From the NCBI GenBank assembly GCA_964461115.1, contig CAYWSX010000007.1:32608-96607 (forward strand): a stretch of DNA of 64,000 bases. The letters run 5' to 3'. Position 1 is the first letter of the stretch; each line of letters begins with the position of its first letter. Under the pieces are notes generated by a model. That model ran no database searches. It was not told where the DNA came from and saw only the letters and a program-made list of their open reading frames with translations. Made by a program: the position numbers and the translations under genes. Below are positions 1-8,290 of the stretch, in pieces. Source of the stretch: RGIG2134 sp964461115. Its GTDB lineage: Bacteria; Cyanobacteriota; Vampirovibrionia; Gastranaerophilales; Gastranaerophilaceae.

Positions 1-2
1 GT

Positions 3-1481
3 ATAACGTTTAACGCAAATGAAACGCAGACATACAATATAGGCGGCAAAGTTTATACATTTACTAATAAATCGGGCAGTACAAATTCGTTTATTTATAG
101 TTATGACCGAGATACGGGTGTTATTAATTTTAATGGACAAGATTTTGATATGACAGCAGCAAGCGGTCAGGAAGATAATATTATATGGGGGATGCATAAT
201 GGCGCAGTCGATTTGGGCGACGGAGACGACTTTATTGAAAATAATGGATTAAACAGTACTATTGTCGGTGGAGCGGGCTATGACAAAATAGTTGATAACA
301 TAGGTGCTAATACTTCAGGATTTGAAGAGGGTACTGTACATTTTAGAAATAACGATACAAAAGAAATTACTATTGACGGCAAAAAATACACTGTTACAAA
401 TAATGCAGGTTCTTCTTCGACAGGGCAAACGCTTACTTATAAATTAAATACAACAACAAAAGAAATAACATTTAACGGTGATTATTTCTCGATTGTCGCT
501 GACGCAGGGCAAGAGGATAATGTTATTTTAAACGGTAACCACAGCTCGATTGATACAGGTGATTTGAATGACAAGATTGTGATAGCTTCCGGCAGTGATA
601 ATACAGTCAATACAGGAGCAGGAAACAATAATCTAACCGTAAACGGTGATAAAACTACAATCCAAGGCGGTTCAGGCAATGACAATATTGTTATAAATTC
701 AAATTATAACAGTATTCATGGCGGTGCCGGAAATGACATGATTATAGTTAACGGCGATTACAATATAGGAATTAACAGCGGTGAGGGTAATGATACCGTT
801 ATTATAAACGGAGATTGGAACGGTCTTAGCAACCAAGGAAATAACGGAAATACAAATATTAATGTTAGTGGGAACAATAATAGTATCAATGCAGGCTCTG
901 GTGATGACAAAATTTCAATCAGCGGTAACAATAACAATTCCAATGCCGGTGCAGGGGATGATTACACTATAATTACAGGCAAAGATAACACTGTTAACGG
1001 CGGAACAGGCTACGATAAAGTTTCAAATAAAGGTACGGGTAATTCATATACAGGTATGAATGAGTTGCTTGACCAAAATGTTAACTTTAACATTCAGGTT
1101 GACGGCAACTTTGGAGAAAATTCCAAATACGGCATTTCCACGGGAATACTGCTTCCTGATATGGTTTTTGATGTTTCATCAAGGGAAAGTGCGATTTCCT
1201 CATTAAAACAGCTTGATGAGGTGATTTTAGGGCTGACAACTTCACGTGTTGATATAGGTTTCCAAAGCAACATGCTGGAATCCATTATGAAATCTAACCT
1301 TACGCGTCTTACAAACCTCAAAACATCCCGCTCCACAATCATAGACGCGGATACGGCGAAGGAATACAATAATCTTGTTGAAAAAGCAGCGTTAATTGAT
1401 TCGGGAAGAGCTCTTCAAGCGCAAGCTGCCGAAAACCAGGCTGCTTTGCTTAAAAAGCTTATCGGCTCTATCGCAAGCTAA
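3..1481 (+). CDS. flagellin-like protein with RTX-like repeats (5' partial)
   Basis: The reading frame is open from the first bases of the window, so the N-terminus lies upstream; the first ATG in frame (position 150) is internal. Two copies of a roughly 100-residue module are visible (each with GGK/DGK-V/YT-F/V-TN followed later by GQEDN). About ten glycine/asparagine/aspartate-rich repeats follow (GGSGNDNI, GGAGNDMI, SGEGNDTV, AGSGDDKI), resembling the calcium-binding beta-roll of RTX proteins. The last 90 residues (LTTSRVDIGFQSNMLES ... IIDADTAKE ... QAAENQAALLKKL) match the helical C-terminal D1/D0 region of flagellins. The likely role is a flagellar filament or filament-associated subunit with a surface-exposed beta-roll. 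Flagellar rod genes occur at the other end of the window. It could instead be an FlgL-like junction protein, because the N-terminus is unseen. Confidence 0.75.
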   Translation: MTFNANETQTYNIGGKVYTFTNKSGSTNSFIYSYDRDTGVINFNGQDFDMTAASGQEDNIIWGMHNGAVDLGDGDDFIENNGLNSTIVGGAGYDKIVDNIGANTSGFEEGTVHFRNNDTKEITIDGKKYTVTNNAGSSSTGQTLTYKLNTTTKEITFNGDYFSIVADAGQEDNVILNGNHSSIDTGDLNDKIVIASGSDNTVNTGAGNNNLTVNGDKTTIQGGSGNDNIVINSNYNSIHGGAGNDMIIVNGDYNIGINSGEGNDTVIINGDWNGLSNQGNNGNTNINVSGNNNSINAGSGDDKISISGNNNNSNAGAGDDYTIITGKDNTVNGGTGYDKVSNKGTGNSYTGMNELLDQNVNFNIQVDGNFGENSKYGISTGILLPDMVFDVSSRESAISSLKQLDEVILGLTTSRVDIGFQSNMLESIMKSNLTRLTNLKTSRSTIIDADTAKEYNNLVEKAALIDSGRALQAQAAENQAALLKKLIGSIAS

Positions 1482-1484
1482 CAA

Positions 1485-1512
1485 AAAAGACTCCCGAAAA
1501 GGAGTCTTTTAA
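1485..1512. terminator. intrinsic terminator after flagellin-like gene
   Basis: A 10-bp perfect stem (AAAAGACTCC / GGAGTCTTTT) with a six-base loop begins four bases after the stop codon. The A-run on one side and T-run on the other make it usable in both directions. Confidence 0.8.
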
Positions 1513-1513
1513 A

Positions 1514-1534
1514 AAAGTGGTGCCACATCTCGGA
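1514..1534 (-). pseudogene. tRNA-Phe 3'-end remnant
   Basis: The bases at 1517-1534 repeat the acceptor end, CCA and part of the T-stem of the tRNA-Phe gene at 1667-1742, but the rest of the tRNA is missing. The remnant sits behind the same kind of hairpin as the intact gene, so the duplicated block covers about 52 bp (1483-1534 against 1632-1683). Confidence 0.75.
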
Positions 1535-1603
1535 CGTTTAGAGAGGCGGCAAAAAGAGAGGCGAAGCCGACCCCGCCGCTCGAAACAGAAAGTAAGATAA
1601 AAA

Positions 1604-1618
1604 GGTTCGATTCCGAGA
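1604..1618 (+). repeat. inverted copy of tRNA-Phe T-arm
   Basis: GGTTCGATTCCGAGA at 1604-1618 is the exact reverse complement of 1677-1691 inside the tRNA-Phe gene. Together with the direct duplication it shows that this 150-bp spacer is assembled from tRNA fragments. Just upstream, 1543-1585 is GC-rich and can fold (GGCGAAGCC hairpin inside a GCGGC/GCCGC stem). Confidence 0.7.
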
Positions 1619-1633
1619 AAAGGAACGAAACAA

Positions 1634-1660
1634 AAAAGACTCCAAAAGCGGAGTCTTTTA
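1634..1660. terminator. second hairpin, downstream of tRNA-Phe
   Basis: AAAGACTCC / GGAGTCTTT stem with a changed loop compared with the copy at 1485-1512. Read on the minus strand it lies directly after the tRNA 3' end and is followed by a T-rich run, so it probably terminates tRNA-Phe transcription. Confidence 0.6.
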
Positions 1661-1666
1661 AAAAAG

Positions 1667-1742
1667 TGGTGCCACATCTCGGAATCGAACCAAGGACACA
1701 GGGATTTTCAGTCCCTTGCTCTACCAACTGAGCTAATGTGGC
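1667..1742 (-). tRNA. tRNA-Phe (GAA)
   Basis: The minus strand folds as a complete 76-nt tRNA with encoded CCA. The acceptor stem is GCCACAT/ATGTGGC, the D-arm has GCTCAGTTGGTAGAGC, the anticodon loop CTGAAAA carries anticodon GAA, and the T-loop is GGTTCGATTCC. A promoter is visible just upstream of it on the minus strand. Confidence 0.97.
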
Positions 1743-1756
1743 TGGAATTAACTTCT

Positions 1757-1784
1757 ATAATACCAATTCAAGATTTAGTGTCAA
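1757..1784 (-). promoter_or_regulatory. promoter of tRNA-Phe
   Basis: On the minus strand TTGACA (1779-1784) and TATTAT (1757-1762) are separated by 16 bp, ending 14 bp before the mature tRNA 5' end. Confidence 0.75.
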
Positions 1785-1978
1785 GAATTTAATTTGCAGT
1801 AAGAAAAACACAAATTTTTTAGCAAATTTTTTTTGGAACGTGCAATATTAGAGAAGGATGTTAAGAATACAAAAAAACATACAAAAATACAAAACGTGCT
1901 ATACAAGTATTTAAATTCTCCTAATTTAATTTAATTCAATTCCCCCAAAAATAATTATAAGGCGTTATAATAATATTT

Positions 1979-2662
1979 ATGAATGAATTAATCGAAAAAA
2001 CATTAAGATTTGCTGAAGAGTATTATGGGAAGAGTGCTTGCGGGCATGATATTAATCATATTATGCGAGTTTTTGACAATGCAAAAATTATTTTAAAGAA
2101 TGAAGCTGAAAAGGCTGATGAAACTCTTGTTTTGCTGACAGCGCTGCTTCATGACGTCGATGATTGGAAGCTTGTTAGCGAGGCGGAGAATTCTTCGTAC
2201 AAAAATACGCGGGAATTCTTAGCGACTTTGGATTTAGATAAGGAATATATTGAAAAGGTTGTAAATACAATTTCAAAAGTAAGTTTTGCGGGATTTTTAA
2301 CTGAAAATAAGCCTGATACAATTGAATCAAAGATAGTTTTTGACGCTGATAAACTGGACGCAATCGGTGCAACGGCGGTTGCGAGAACATTTGCATACGG
2401 TGCGCTTAATGACAGGCAGATATTTAATGCTGAAATCATTCCCGAGGAAATAACAATTGAAAAGCACCGCTCTCAAGAAGGTACGGGGATCAATTATATT
2501 ATTGAAGTTCTTTTGGGGCTGAAGGATAAGCTTTATACTCAAACTGCGCGCGAAATGGCACAAGACAGGCATGCTTTTATGCTGCAATTTTTAGAGCAGT
2601 TTTTAAAAGAGCAAGATTGTGAAAATTGGTATGGCGACTATTGCAAATTAAGCGAGCAGTAA
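1979..2662 (+). CDS. HD-domain metal-dependent phosphohydrolase
   Basis: A 227-residue soluble protein with the HD signature. HDINHIMRVF lies near residue 24, LLTALLHDVDDWKL near residues 47-60 holds the HD pair, and an FDADKLDAIGA segment near residue 120 supplies the downstream Asp. This arrangement is that of the YedJ-type HD hydrolases, which act on nucleotides or other phosphate esters; the substrate cannot be told. It is a single gene transcribed away from tRNA-Phe and convergent with the ROK-like gene three bases downstream. No strong ribosome binding site is seen before the ATG. Confidence 0.8.
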   Translation: MNELIEKTLRFAEEYYGKSACGHDINHIMRVFDNAKIILKNEAEKADETLVLLTALLHDVDDWKLVSEAENSSYKNTREFLATLDLDKEYIEKVVNTISKVSFAGFLTENKPDTIESKIVFDADKLDAIGATAVARTFAYGALNDRQIFNAEIIPEEITIEKHRSQEGTGINYIIEVLLGLKDKLYTQTAREMAQDRHAFMLQFLEQFLKEQDCENWYGDYCKLSEQ

Positions 2663-2665
2663 AGA

Positions 2666-3928
2666 TTAGTTTTTAATGTCGTACCAGCTTGCAGGTCTTC
2701 CGACTTCTTCACCTTTTTGCAAAAGTTCCGCGCCTTCGGTGTTGTCATTTATTTGGACAAAATGGATTCTGAATTTTTTACCGTCGCGTTTTATCTTTAG
2801 TCCGACATCGCTTAGGCTTTGTTCCACTTTGTGCTCGAGAATTCGCTCAAAAGGCATTTCGTTTCTTCCGTATTTGCGGAAAAGTGTTTGTGCATTGTCA
2901 TATGTTTTGAAAATATCTGCTGCAGCCTTTTTTTGTAATCTAGGCGGGGTTCTGTAAGCAGAGTCTTCTTTGTTGATTGAATTTCGTATGCTGTTTGCAA
3001 TTCGGCCGGTGATGACTATATTGTGAACTTTTTTGTCACAGATTTGAATTGCGATAAGCTGTGCAAGAGAATCCATGTATTTTTCTATGGCAATAATTGA
3101 TGCAATGGTGTGTTCATTTTTTGTGAAGCGTGGTGCGACATCATTAAGCGCCTCAAAACTATCAATTACCATAGTGTTTTCGCCCATTGCTTCTTTTTCT
3201 TCAAATGTTACGTTAGGGAGTGCTCTTCTGAAATTTTCACGCAGCGTTTTTGCACCTACGTTTTTCTCTATAGATTCTTCTCTGGAATTATTTTTAAGAA
3301 TATGCTGAGTTTCGCATGGTGTAATTCTTACAGAATTGCTTCCGACAGCGATTATACCTGAGCCAAGTCCGCCGCCCGGATAAAGATATGGTATAAATTC
3401 TCCGGGTTTAAGGATTTTTTTCTCATTCGACACTTTTTCATCGTGCTCTTGGAGTTTTCTCAATATGCAGGAGCCTGCCCCTGCCATGTCGTTCGCATGG
3501 CGGGTTCGTGTAATTTTTATACCGAGATTTTTAAGCTCTGTATCTATATTTTTAGGGTTAATCGGCTTATCAAAGCGCTGTGTTTTCTGATCGTCATAGC
3601 AGAAATTAGAAAGAGAGAAACCCTTCACGCCTTTGGAGCCCGGATAGCAAATTGTAAGTTTTGTTTCATTATCGGGGTCTTTTTCTCTTATTAGCGTTTC
3701 GTTTTCGGCTTCAAATTGCGCAATCTTTCTTGCCACGTTCTTCTCAAAGCCCTTTTCTGTCCGTTTTTCATCTTTATCGAATACAAAGCCTTTTTTTTCA
3801 GCAAAAGTGTCACCGTTCTCATCAAGCATTCTTAATTTTAATGAACCTTGAAGGCTACTGGCACCGATATCGACATTAACATAGTGCGCTTTGAATGATA
3901 AATTTGAGTGCAAAGGATTTATTTTCAT
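2666..3928 (-). CDS. ROK/sugar-kinase-like (ASKHA fold) protein
   Basis: The 420-residue protein starts with a short leader ending in LSFKAHY. A phosphate-1-like segment follows (VNVDIGASSLQGSL, residues 17-30), then HANDMAGAG near residue 145, a glycine-rich YPGGGLGSGII near residue 180 and ETQHIL. This order matches ROK-family sugar kinases, where N/D, GxGxGxG and ExGH motifs build the active site. The zinc-binding CxCGxxGC cluster of true ROK kinases is absent, so the substrate and even catalysis are uncertain. AGGAAA precedes the ATG. The FKA-ending leader recurs in other proteins of this window. Confidence 0.55.
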   Translation of the reverse strand: MKINPLHSNLSFKAHYVNVDIGASSLQGSLKLRMLDENGDTFAEKKGFVFDKDEKRTEKGFEKNVARKIAQFEAENETLIREKDPDNETKLTICYPGSKGVKGFSLSNFCYDDQKTQRFDKPINPKNIDTELKNLGIKITRTRHANDMAGAGSCILRKLQEHDEKVSNEKKILKPGEFIPYLYPGGGLGSGIIAVGSNSVRITPCETQHILKNNSREESIEKNVGAKTLRENFRRALPNVTFEEKEAMGENTMVIDSFEALNDVAPRFTKNEHTIASIIAIEKYMDSLAQLIAIQICDKKVHNIVITGRIANSIRNSINKEDSAYRTPPRLQKKAAADIFKTYDNAQTLFRKYGRNEMPFERILEHKVEQSLSDVGLKIKRDGKKFRIHFVQINDNTEGAELLQKGEEVGRPASWYDIKN

Positions 3929-4047
3929 AGTTTTTCCTAAATATTCCGATAATGCTTTAAGTCTGAACGAATTATTATTTGCTAGTTTCTTACAGGATTT
4001 TAATTAATTTATGTAACAAATTTCGCTGGATTTTAGGTGTGTATTGG

Positions 4048-4056
4048 TGTTATAAT
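4048..4056 (+). promoter_or_regulatory. extended -10 promoter of metal permease gene
   Basis: TGTTATAAT, a perfect extended -10 element, lies 27 bp upstream of the ATG at 4083. There is no good -35, as is usual for extended -10 promoters. Confidence 0.6.
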
Positions 4057-4082
4057 CAATAAGACGAGGAAATTGTTTAGAG

Positions 4083-5045
4083 ATGTTTTTAAAAGTTATT
4101 GAAAAAATAAATAGCTTGAATGATTGGATTTTTAGTGGTTTTGACGGTTTTGTATTGAGTCTTCCTGCGGCTGATTGGATAAAAGACGCAATAATAGATA
4201 GTTTTCACATGCTGCCATTTTTGATTTTGATATTTTTTGCAATAGGTTTTTTTGAATACTATGCTTCTGATAAAATGAATGATTTAGCCAAGCATTCCCA
4301 AAAAACAGGTCCGTTGGTGGGTAGTTTGATAGCGTCTGTTCCTCAATGCGGTTTTTCGGTGATTGCAAGTACGTTATATGCCCGAAAGCTTGTTACAACA
4401 GGCACTCTTCTTGCCGTTTACCTTTCAACGTCAGATGAAGCTATTCCCGTGTTGCTTTCAGAGCCTTCAAAGCTGCACCTTGTGCTGCCAATTATAGGGA
4501 CAAAAATAATTATTGCTATTATTGCAGGCTATTTGATAGATTTTATAGTTAAAGATAAAAAATCGGCTGTAGTGTCCGGTGAAAAATCAGCGGATAGCGC
4601 AACCGATGATGAGGAAGGCTGCTGCCATCACAGTATATCGCCTAAATCAAATAAAAATCTTTGGTTTCATCCTATTATGCATACAATGAATGTATTTCTA
4701 TTTGTTCTTGCTGTTACTTTGTTAATTAATTATGCTGTTTTTAAAGTTGGCGGAGAGGAAAACCTAGGACAGTATTTTTTGTATAATTCGCCTTTGCAGC
4801 CTGTTATTACAGGTATTGTAGGACTGATTCCGAACTGTGCTGTGTCTATTGCAATCACGTTGATGTATATTAAAGGTGCAATCGGTTTTGGGGCTGTGAT
4901 TTCGGGTTTGTGTTCAAGTGCGGGGCTCGGTATTCTGGTATTGCTGCGAAAAAATGAAGACATTAAAGATACGATAAGGATAGTAGGTCTTTTATTAGCA
5001 ATTAGTATTATTTCAGGTCTAATTATTCAATTTTTATACAATTAG
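4083..5045 (+). CDS. putative heavy-metal/manganese exporter (ArsP_2-like permease)
   Basis: A polytopic membrane protein of 320 residues with two related halves. Each half contains a conserved proline-cysteine signature (ASVPQCGFSV near residue 80, GLIPNCAVSI near residue 255). A cytosolic loop between the halves carries GCCHH, a likely metal-binding cluster. This pattern fits the family described as putative 10-TM heavy-metal exporters or manganese transporters. GAGGAA upstream of the ATG is the ribosome binding site. It is divergent from the ROK-like gene. The transported ion is an inference from family and from the Cys/His loop. Confidence 0.7.
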   Translation: MFLKVIEKINSLNDWIFSGFDGFVLSLPAADWIKDAIIDSFHMLPFLILIFFAIGFFEYYASDKMNDLAKHSQKTGPLVGSLIASVPQCGFSVIASTLYARKLVTTGTLLAVYLSTSDEAIPVLLSEPSKLHLVLPIIGTKIIIAIIAGYLIDFIVKDKKSAVVSGEKSADSATDDEEGCCHHSISPKSNKNLWFHPIMHTMNVFLFVLAVTLLINYAVFKVGGEENLGQYFLYNSPLQPVITGIVGLIPNCAVSIAITLMYIKGAIGFGAVISGLCSSAGLGILVLLRKNEDIKDTIRIVGLLLAISIISGLIIQFLYN

Positions 5046-5135
5046 TTTTTGAAATTTTCACCCTTCCAACGGGGAATGTTCTTTATCTTTTTTGCGTGAA
5101 TAATTTTGATGTGTAATTTAAACAGGAGTGGTAAT

Positions 5136-5480
5136 ATGAATACTTTATTACGCTGGGTTGCTTATTCACTTGCGATAATGCTTATAGCATGGATAGTTCC
5201 CGGGATTCACATTTCAGGTCTGGCGGCAGCGCTTTTGGCTATTGTAATTATCGGGCTGATTAACCTGATTGTAAAACCTATACTTTTATTTCTGACACTG
5301 CCGTTAAACGTTATTACGTTTGGGCTTTTTACCTTGATTTTAAACGCATTGTTGTTTATGCTCGCGGGTAAACTTTCCCCCGGCTTTGTTGTTGATGGTT
5401 TTTGGAGCGCATTGTTAGGTTCGCTTATCCTTTCGTTCTTGAGTAGTCCGATAAACAGAATTGGCGGAGACGAGATATAA
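5136..5480 (+). CDS. phage-holin-family (YvlD-type) membrane protein
   Basis: 114 residues, almost entirely four hydrophobic helices, with the family signature INLIVKPILLFLTLPLNVIT followed by FGLFTLILNALLF. This is the PF04020 four-TM family (YvlD), widespread in chromosomes and not by itself a phage gene. The start is the ATG at 5136 because AGGAG lies just upstream; an earlier in-frame ATG at 5106 lacks a ribosome binding site. It is followed by an NfeD and a stomatin gene, so the three form a membrane-organisation cluster. Confidence 0.85.
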   Translation: MNTLLRWVAYSLAIMLIAWIVPGIHISGLAAALLAIVIIGLINLIVKPILLFLTLPLNVITFGLFTLILNALLFMLAGKLSPGFVVDGFWSALLGSLILSFLSSPINRIGGDEI

Positions 5481-5565
5481 ATTGTTCGGCGAAGGGTTTT
5501 TTAGAAAAGCCCTTCACTTGCCAATATGCAAAAATATTGTTATTATTAACGAAAAAGGAGTTAGT

Positions 5566-5991
5566 ATGGAAGTTTGGCAAGTATGGGGTGTTATCGGCAT
5601 TGTTTTAATCATTGTTGAAATGTTTACGCCTGCGTTATTTTTCTTGAATTTGGCTCTGGCCGCGATTATTACGGGTGCAGCGTCTTATTATGCAAACTTG
5701 GATTTAACGGCGCAAGTAATTGTCTTCGCTGCATCTTCAGTTGTTCTGCTTGTTTTCCTTCGTCCGCTGCTTTTAAATGCGCAGCAAAAACCTGATGAAA
5801 CGGGTGTCGAGGCAAAGTACTTCGGACAGTCTGCGAAAGTTACGGAAAAAATTACTAAAGAAAGCGGAAGAATTGCTATTTTTGGTGAGGTTTGGGACGC
5901 AAGAAATGTTTCTGATGAAGAAATTGAAGGAAATGAAAGTGTTAAAATCGTTGGTCGTGACGGCTTGACGATGATAGTTGAGAAAATATAG
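5566..5991 (+). CDS. NfeD-family membrane protein
   Basis: 141 residues: two or three N-terminal hydrophobic helices (about residues 5-75) and a C-terminal small OB-fold beta domain (GQSAKVTEKI ... VKIVGRDGLTMIVEKI). This is the short NfeD type that partners SPFH/stomatin proteins, and a stomatin gene begins nine bases after its stop. AAAGGAG precedes the ATG at 5566. An open frame back to 5461 exists but lacks initiation signals and includes a hairpin, so it was not used. Confidence 0.85.
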   Translation: MEVWQVWGVIGIVLIIVEMFTPALFFLNLALAAIITGAASYYANLDLTAQVIVFAASSVVLLVFLRPLLLNAQQKPDETGVEAKYFGQSAKVTEKITKESGRIAIFGEVWDARNVSDEEIEGNESVKIVGRDGLTMIVEKI

Positions 5992-5999
5992 GAGATATT

Positions 6000-6974
6000 A
6001 TGGAATTTTTATTGTTAGTAGTTTTAATTTTGACGGTTGCATATTTTGTTATGGGCTTTAAAATTGTTCAGCAGGCTGAAGTTATTGTAATTGAACGATT
6101 GGGTAAGTTTCACAAGATTTTGAACTCGGGTCCGAACCTTATCATTCCGATTATTGATACTCCGCGCGGAACATATTGGAAACAGCAGGTAAAAACTCTT
6201 GACGGACACGTATATTCAACGACACAACTTCGTCACAAAATTGATTTGAGGGAATCTGTGTACGATTTCCCTCGTCAAAACGTAATTACAAAAGACAACG
6301 TTTCTATCGGTATAAACGCATTGATTTATTTCCAAATTGTTGACCCGAAAAGTGCTGTGTATGAGATTCAAAACCTTCCTGAGGCTATTGAGAAACTTAC
6401 TCAGACAACGTTGAGAAATATTATAGGTGAGCTTGATTTGGATGAGACATTTGTGTCAAGAGACACTATTAACAATCGTTTGCGTATAATTCTTGACGAG
6501 GCTTCGCATAAATGGGGTGTAAAAGTAAACAGGGTTGAATTGCAGGATATTATTCCGCCTGCTGATATCCAAGCTGCGATGGAAAAACAGATGAAAGCTG
6601 AAAGAGAGCGCCGCGCGGTTATTCTTGAGGCAGAAGGTCAAAAACGTTCTGCGATTCTGAAGGCAGAGGGCCAAAGAGAAGCCGCTATCGCTAACGCAGA
6701 AGGTGAAAAGCAATCAGCGGTATTAAGAGCTAACGGTCTTGCCGAAGCGCGTATATTGCAAGCAGACGCGGAAGCTGAAGCTATCAAAAGAACAATTGAA
6801 GCGATAAAAGGAAACGGAGAGCCTGATAAATATCTTATTGCGGTGCGCTATCTTGATACGCTAAAGCAGATGGTTGAAGGTAAGGATAACAAAGTTGTTT
6901 ATATGCCTTATGAGGCTACCGGGATACTTTCTTCGGTAGATGGCATTAAGCAAATGCTTGATACTAATAAATAG
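6000..6974 (+). CDS. SPFH/band 7 stomatin-like protein (QmcA/paraslipin type)
   Basis: 324 residues with one N-terminal membrane helix (residues 1-20) followed by the band-7 domain (VIVIERLGKFHKIL near 30, TKDNVSIGINALIYFQI near 95). A long alanine/glutamate-rich coiled coil (about 195-270, repeated AEGQ/AEGE units) comes next. These proteins oligomerise into membrane microdomain scaffolds and are paired with NfeD, as here. GGAG lies before the ATG. A terminator follows the gene. Confidence 0.9.
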   Translation: MEFLLLVVLILTVAYFVMGFKIVQQAEVIVIERLGKFHKILNSGPNLIIPIIDTPRGTYWKQQVKTLDGHVYSTTQLRHKIDLRESVYDFPRQNVITKDNVSIGINALIYFQIVDPKSAVYEIQNLPEAIEKLTQTTLRNIIGELDLDETFVSRDTINNRLRIILDEASHKWGVKVNRVELQDIIPPADIQAAMEKQMKAERERRAVILEAEGQKRSAILKAEGQREAAIANAEGEKQSAVLRANGLAEARILQADAEAEAIKRTIEAIKGNGEPDKYLIAVRYLDTLKQMVEGKDNKVVYMPYEATGILSSVDGIKQMLDTNK

Positions 6975-6999
6975 CAATTTTCCTTTAAATAGGTTATAG

Positions 7000-7036
7000 T
7001 ATCGGACTTTTCGTTGAGAATTGTCCGATATTTTTT
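7000..7036 (+). terminator. terminator of holin-like/NfeD/stomatin operon
   Basis: TATCGGAC / GTCCGATA stem with a 15-base loop, followed by a run of seven T. Confidence 0.85.
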
Positions 7037-7130
7037 GTAAAAAAATGTATCGAATTTATTTTAAAATCGGCAAATAAAAAACAAAACATGATATAGTTTA
7101 CTAATGATAAACATGGTAATGGAGAATATT

Positions 7131-7862
7131 ATGAAAAAGGTGATTTTAGGGGTTTGTTTTGCGATGTTGCTTCAAACACAGGCGTTCGCTTATAATGTTT
7201 CATTTTCGCCTGCTTTTACTTTCGAGGATGAAAGCAGTTTGACAATGGACAATATTTGGGACAGAAACGGCAAGTATGAAGAAAAGGTCTTATCAGTTGC
7301 AGGACGTCTTTTAGAAGCCAATAAATTTAATAGACGTGTAGCTTTTCGGGTAATTCATAAAAATATTATTAATGCGAGCACAGATCCGCGAGATAAAGTA
7401 GTTACTGTCCACAAAGGTCTGTTTCCATATATCGATAATGATGATGAATTAGCCTTCGTTCTGGGACATGAAGCAGCACATGCAATGGACGCCTATGGCG
7501 GCTCTTTGAAATGGCTCAGTATGAACTTTAACTCAAAGCATTATGAATATAAGGCTGATTTGATGGCAATAGATTATATGGTTAAGGCGGGATACAATCC
7601 TGTTTCGGCAATTATCGTATCTAACAAATTTATGGATGAAATTCAATACGAATTCGGCTTCTGGGTGACTCACCCTAAGACCTCAAAAAGATTAATGGCT
7701 ATGTACAAATATATAAGCTTAAAATATCCCGGTTATTTGAAAACAGCGAAAACAGAAAATGCATATTTCAAAATATTTAAATATAATTGCGCAAAAGAAA
7801 TAGCTGCATTTGAGCAGTCACAAAGAGAAAGAAAAAACAGAAATGAAGTTTCAAACATATAA
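7131..7862 (+). CDS. secreted M48-family metalloprotease
   Basis: 243 residues from the ATG at 7131, which has GGAGA eight bases upstream and opens a good signal peptide (MKKVILGVCFAMLLQTQAFA). The zinc site is LGHEAAHAMDA near residue 117, an HExxH motif. The third ligand is in EYKADLMAIDYM near residue 145. M48 peptidases such as LoiP/BepA degrade misfolded envelope proteins; here the lack of TM helices implies a periplasmic or lipid-associated enzyme. The end overlaps the start of the next gene by 20 bp, so the two are translationally linked. Confidence 0.85.
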   Translation: MKKVILGVCFAMLLQTQAFAYNVSFSPAFTFEDESSLTMDNIWDRNGKYEEKVLSVAGRLLEANKFNRRVAFRVIHKNIINASTDPRDKVVTVHKGLFPYIDNDDELAFVLGHEAAHAMDAYGGSLKWLSMNFNSKHYEYKADLMAIDYMVKAGYNPVSAIIVSNKFMDEIQYEFGFWVTHPKTSKRLMAMYKYISLKYPGYLKTAKTENAYFKIFKYNCAKEIAAFEQSQRERKNRNEVSNI

Positions 7863-8289
7863 ATGGGTTTTATTGTTACTCAATTTGATTGTTTCGGCGG
7901 GCTTATTAATAGTAAGCCGCGCTGAGGCAGTTGAGGTAGTAGTGAAACCCGATTGTAAGATACGAGCATATTCATATGTGCGTCAAATCGGAGATGAAGT
8001 GCCTTTTTATATCAAAAATGACGTGTATAAAAACGGCAATCTCCACCTCAAAAAAAATACACCCGTAACCGCACAAATAGTTGACCTCACAAACACCCGA
8101 CAAGGTGTGGAATATGGGAGTATTGGACTTGAGAATTTTGTCACGCATGATGTGAAAAACAATAGGGTTAAATTAAACGGCGGCGTTTACAAAAAGTGTG
8201 ACGGATATGATACGTGGCAGTGCTTTATTATTTTTGGAAATCCTGTAATAACAAAAGGTGACACGTTTAGTTTGTTCGTGGGTGATTAG
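7843..8289 (+). CDS. small secreted protein, paralog 1
   Basis: 148 residues with an N-terminal hydrophobic segment (residues 7-26) ending at AEA, likely a signal peptide. The mature part has VRQIGDEVPFYIKNDVY, then LHLKKNTPVTAQIV. This matches in order the neighbouring protein (VEVGDIVRFKTVTDTY, LFIKQDTIVSAYI) and the product at 34304. No known family is recognised. It overlaps the M48 protease gene and is followed within two bases by its paralog. Confidence 0.6.
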   Translation: MKFQTYKWVLLLLNLIVSAGLLIVSRAEAVEVVVKPDCKIRAYSYVRQIGDEVPFYIKNDVYKNGNLHLKKNTPVTAQIVDLTNTRQGVEYGSIGLENFVTHDVKNNRVKLNGGVYKKCDGYDTWQCFIIFGNPVITKGDTFSLFVGD

Positions 8290-8290
8290 C

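Noticed and set aside
5136..5480. Holin-family protein as evidence of a prophage
   Set aside because: The PF04020 family is common on chromosomes and its neighbours are NfeD and stomatin; no phage genes are nearby.
5461..5565. N-terminal extension of the NfeD protein back to 5461
   Set aside because: It has no ribosome binding site, overlaps the preceding gene and contains a hairpin; the ATG at 5566 has AAAGGAG.
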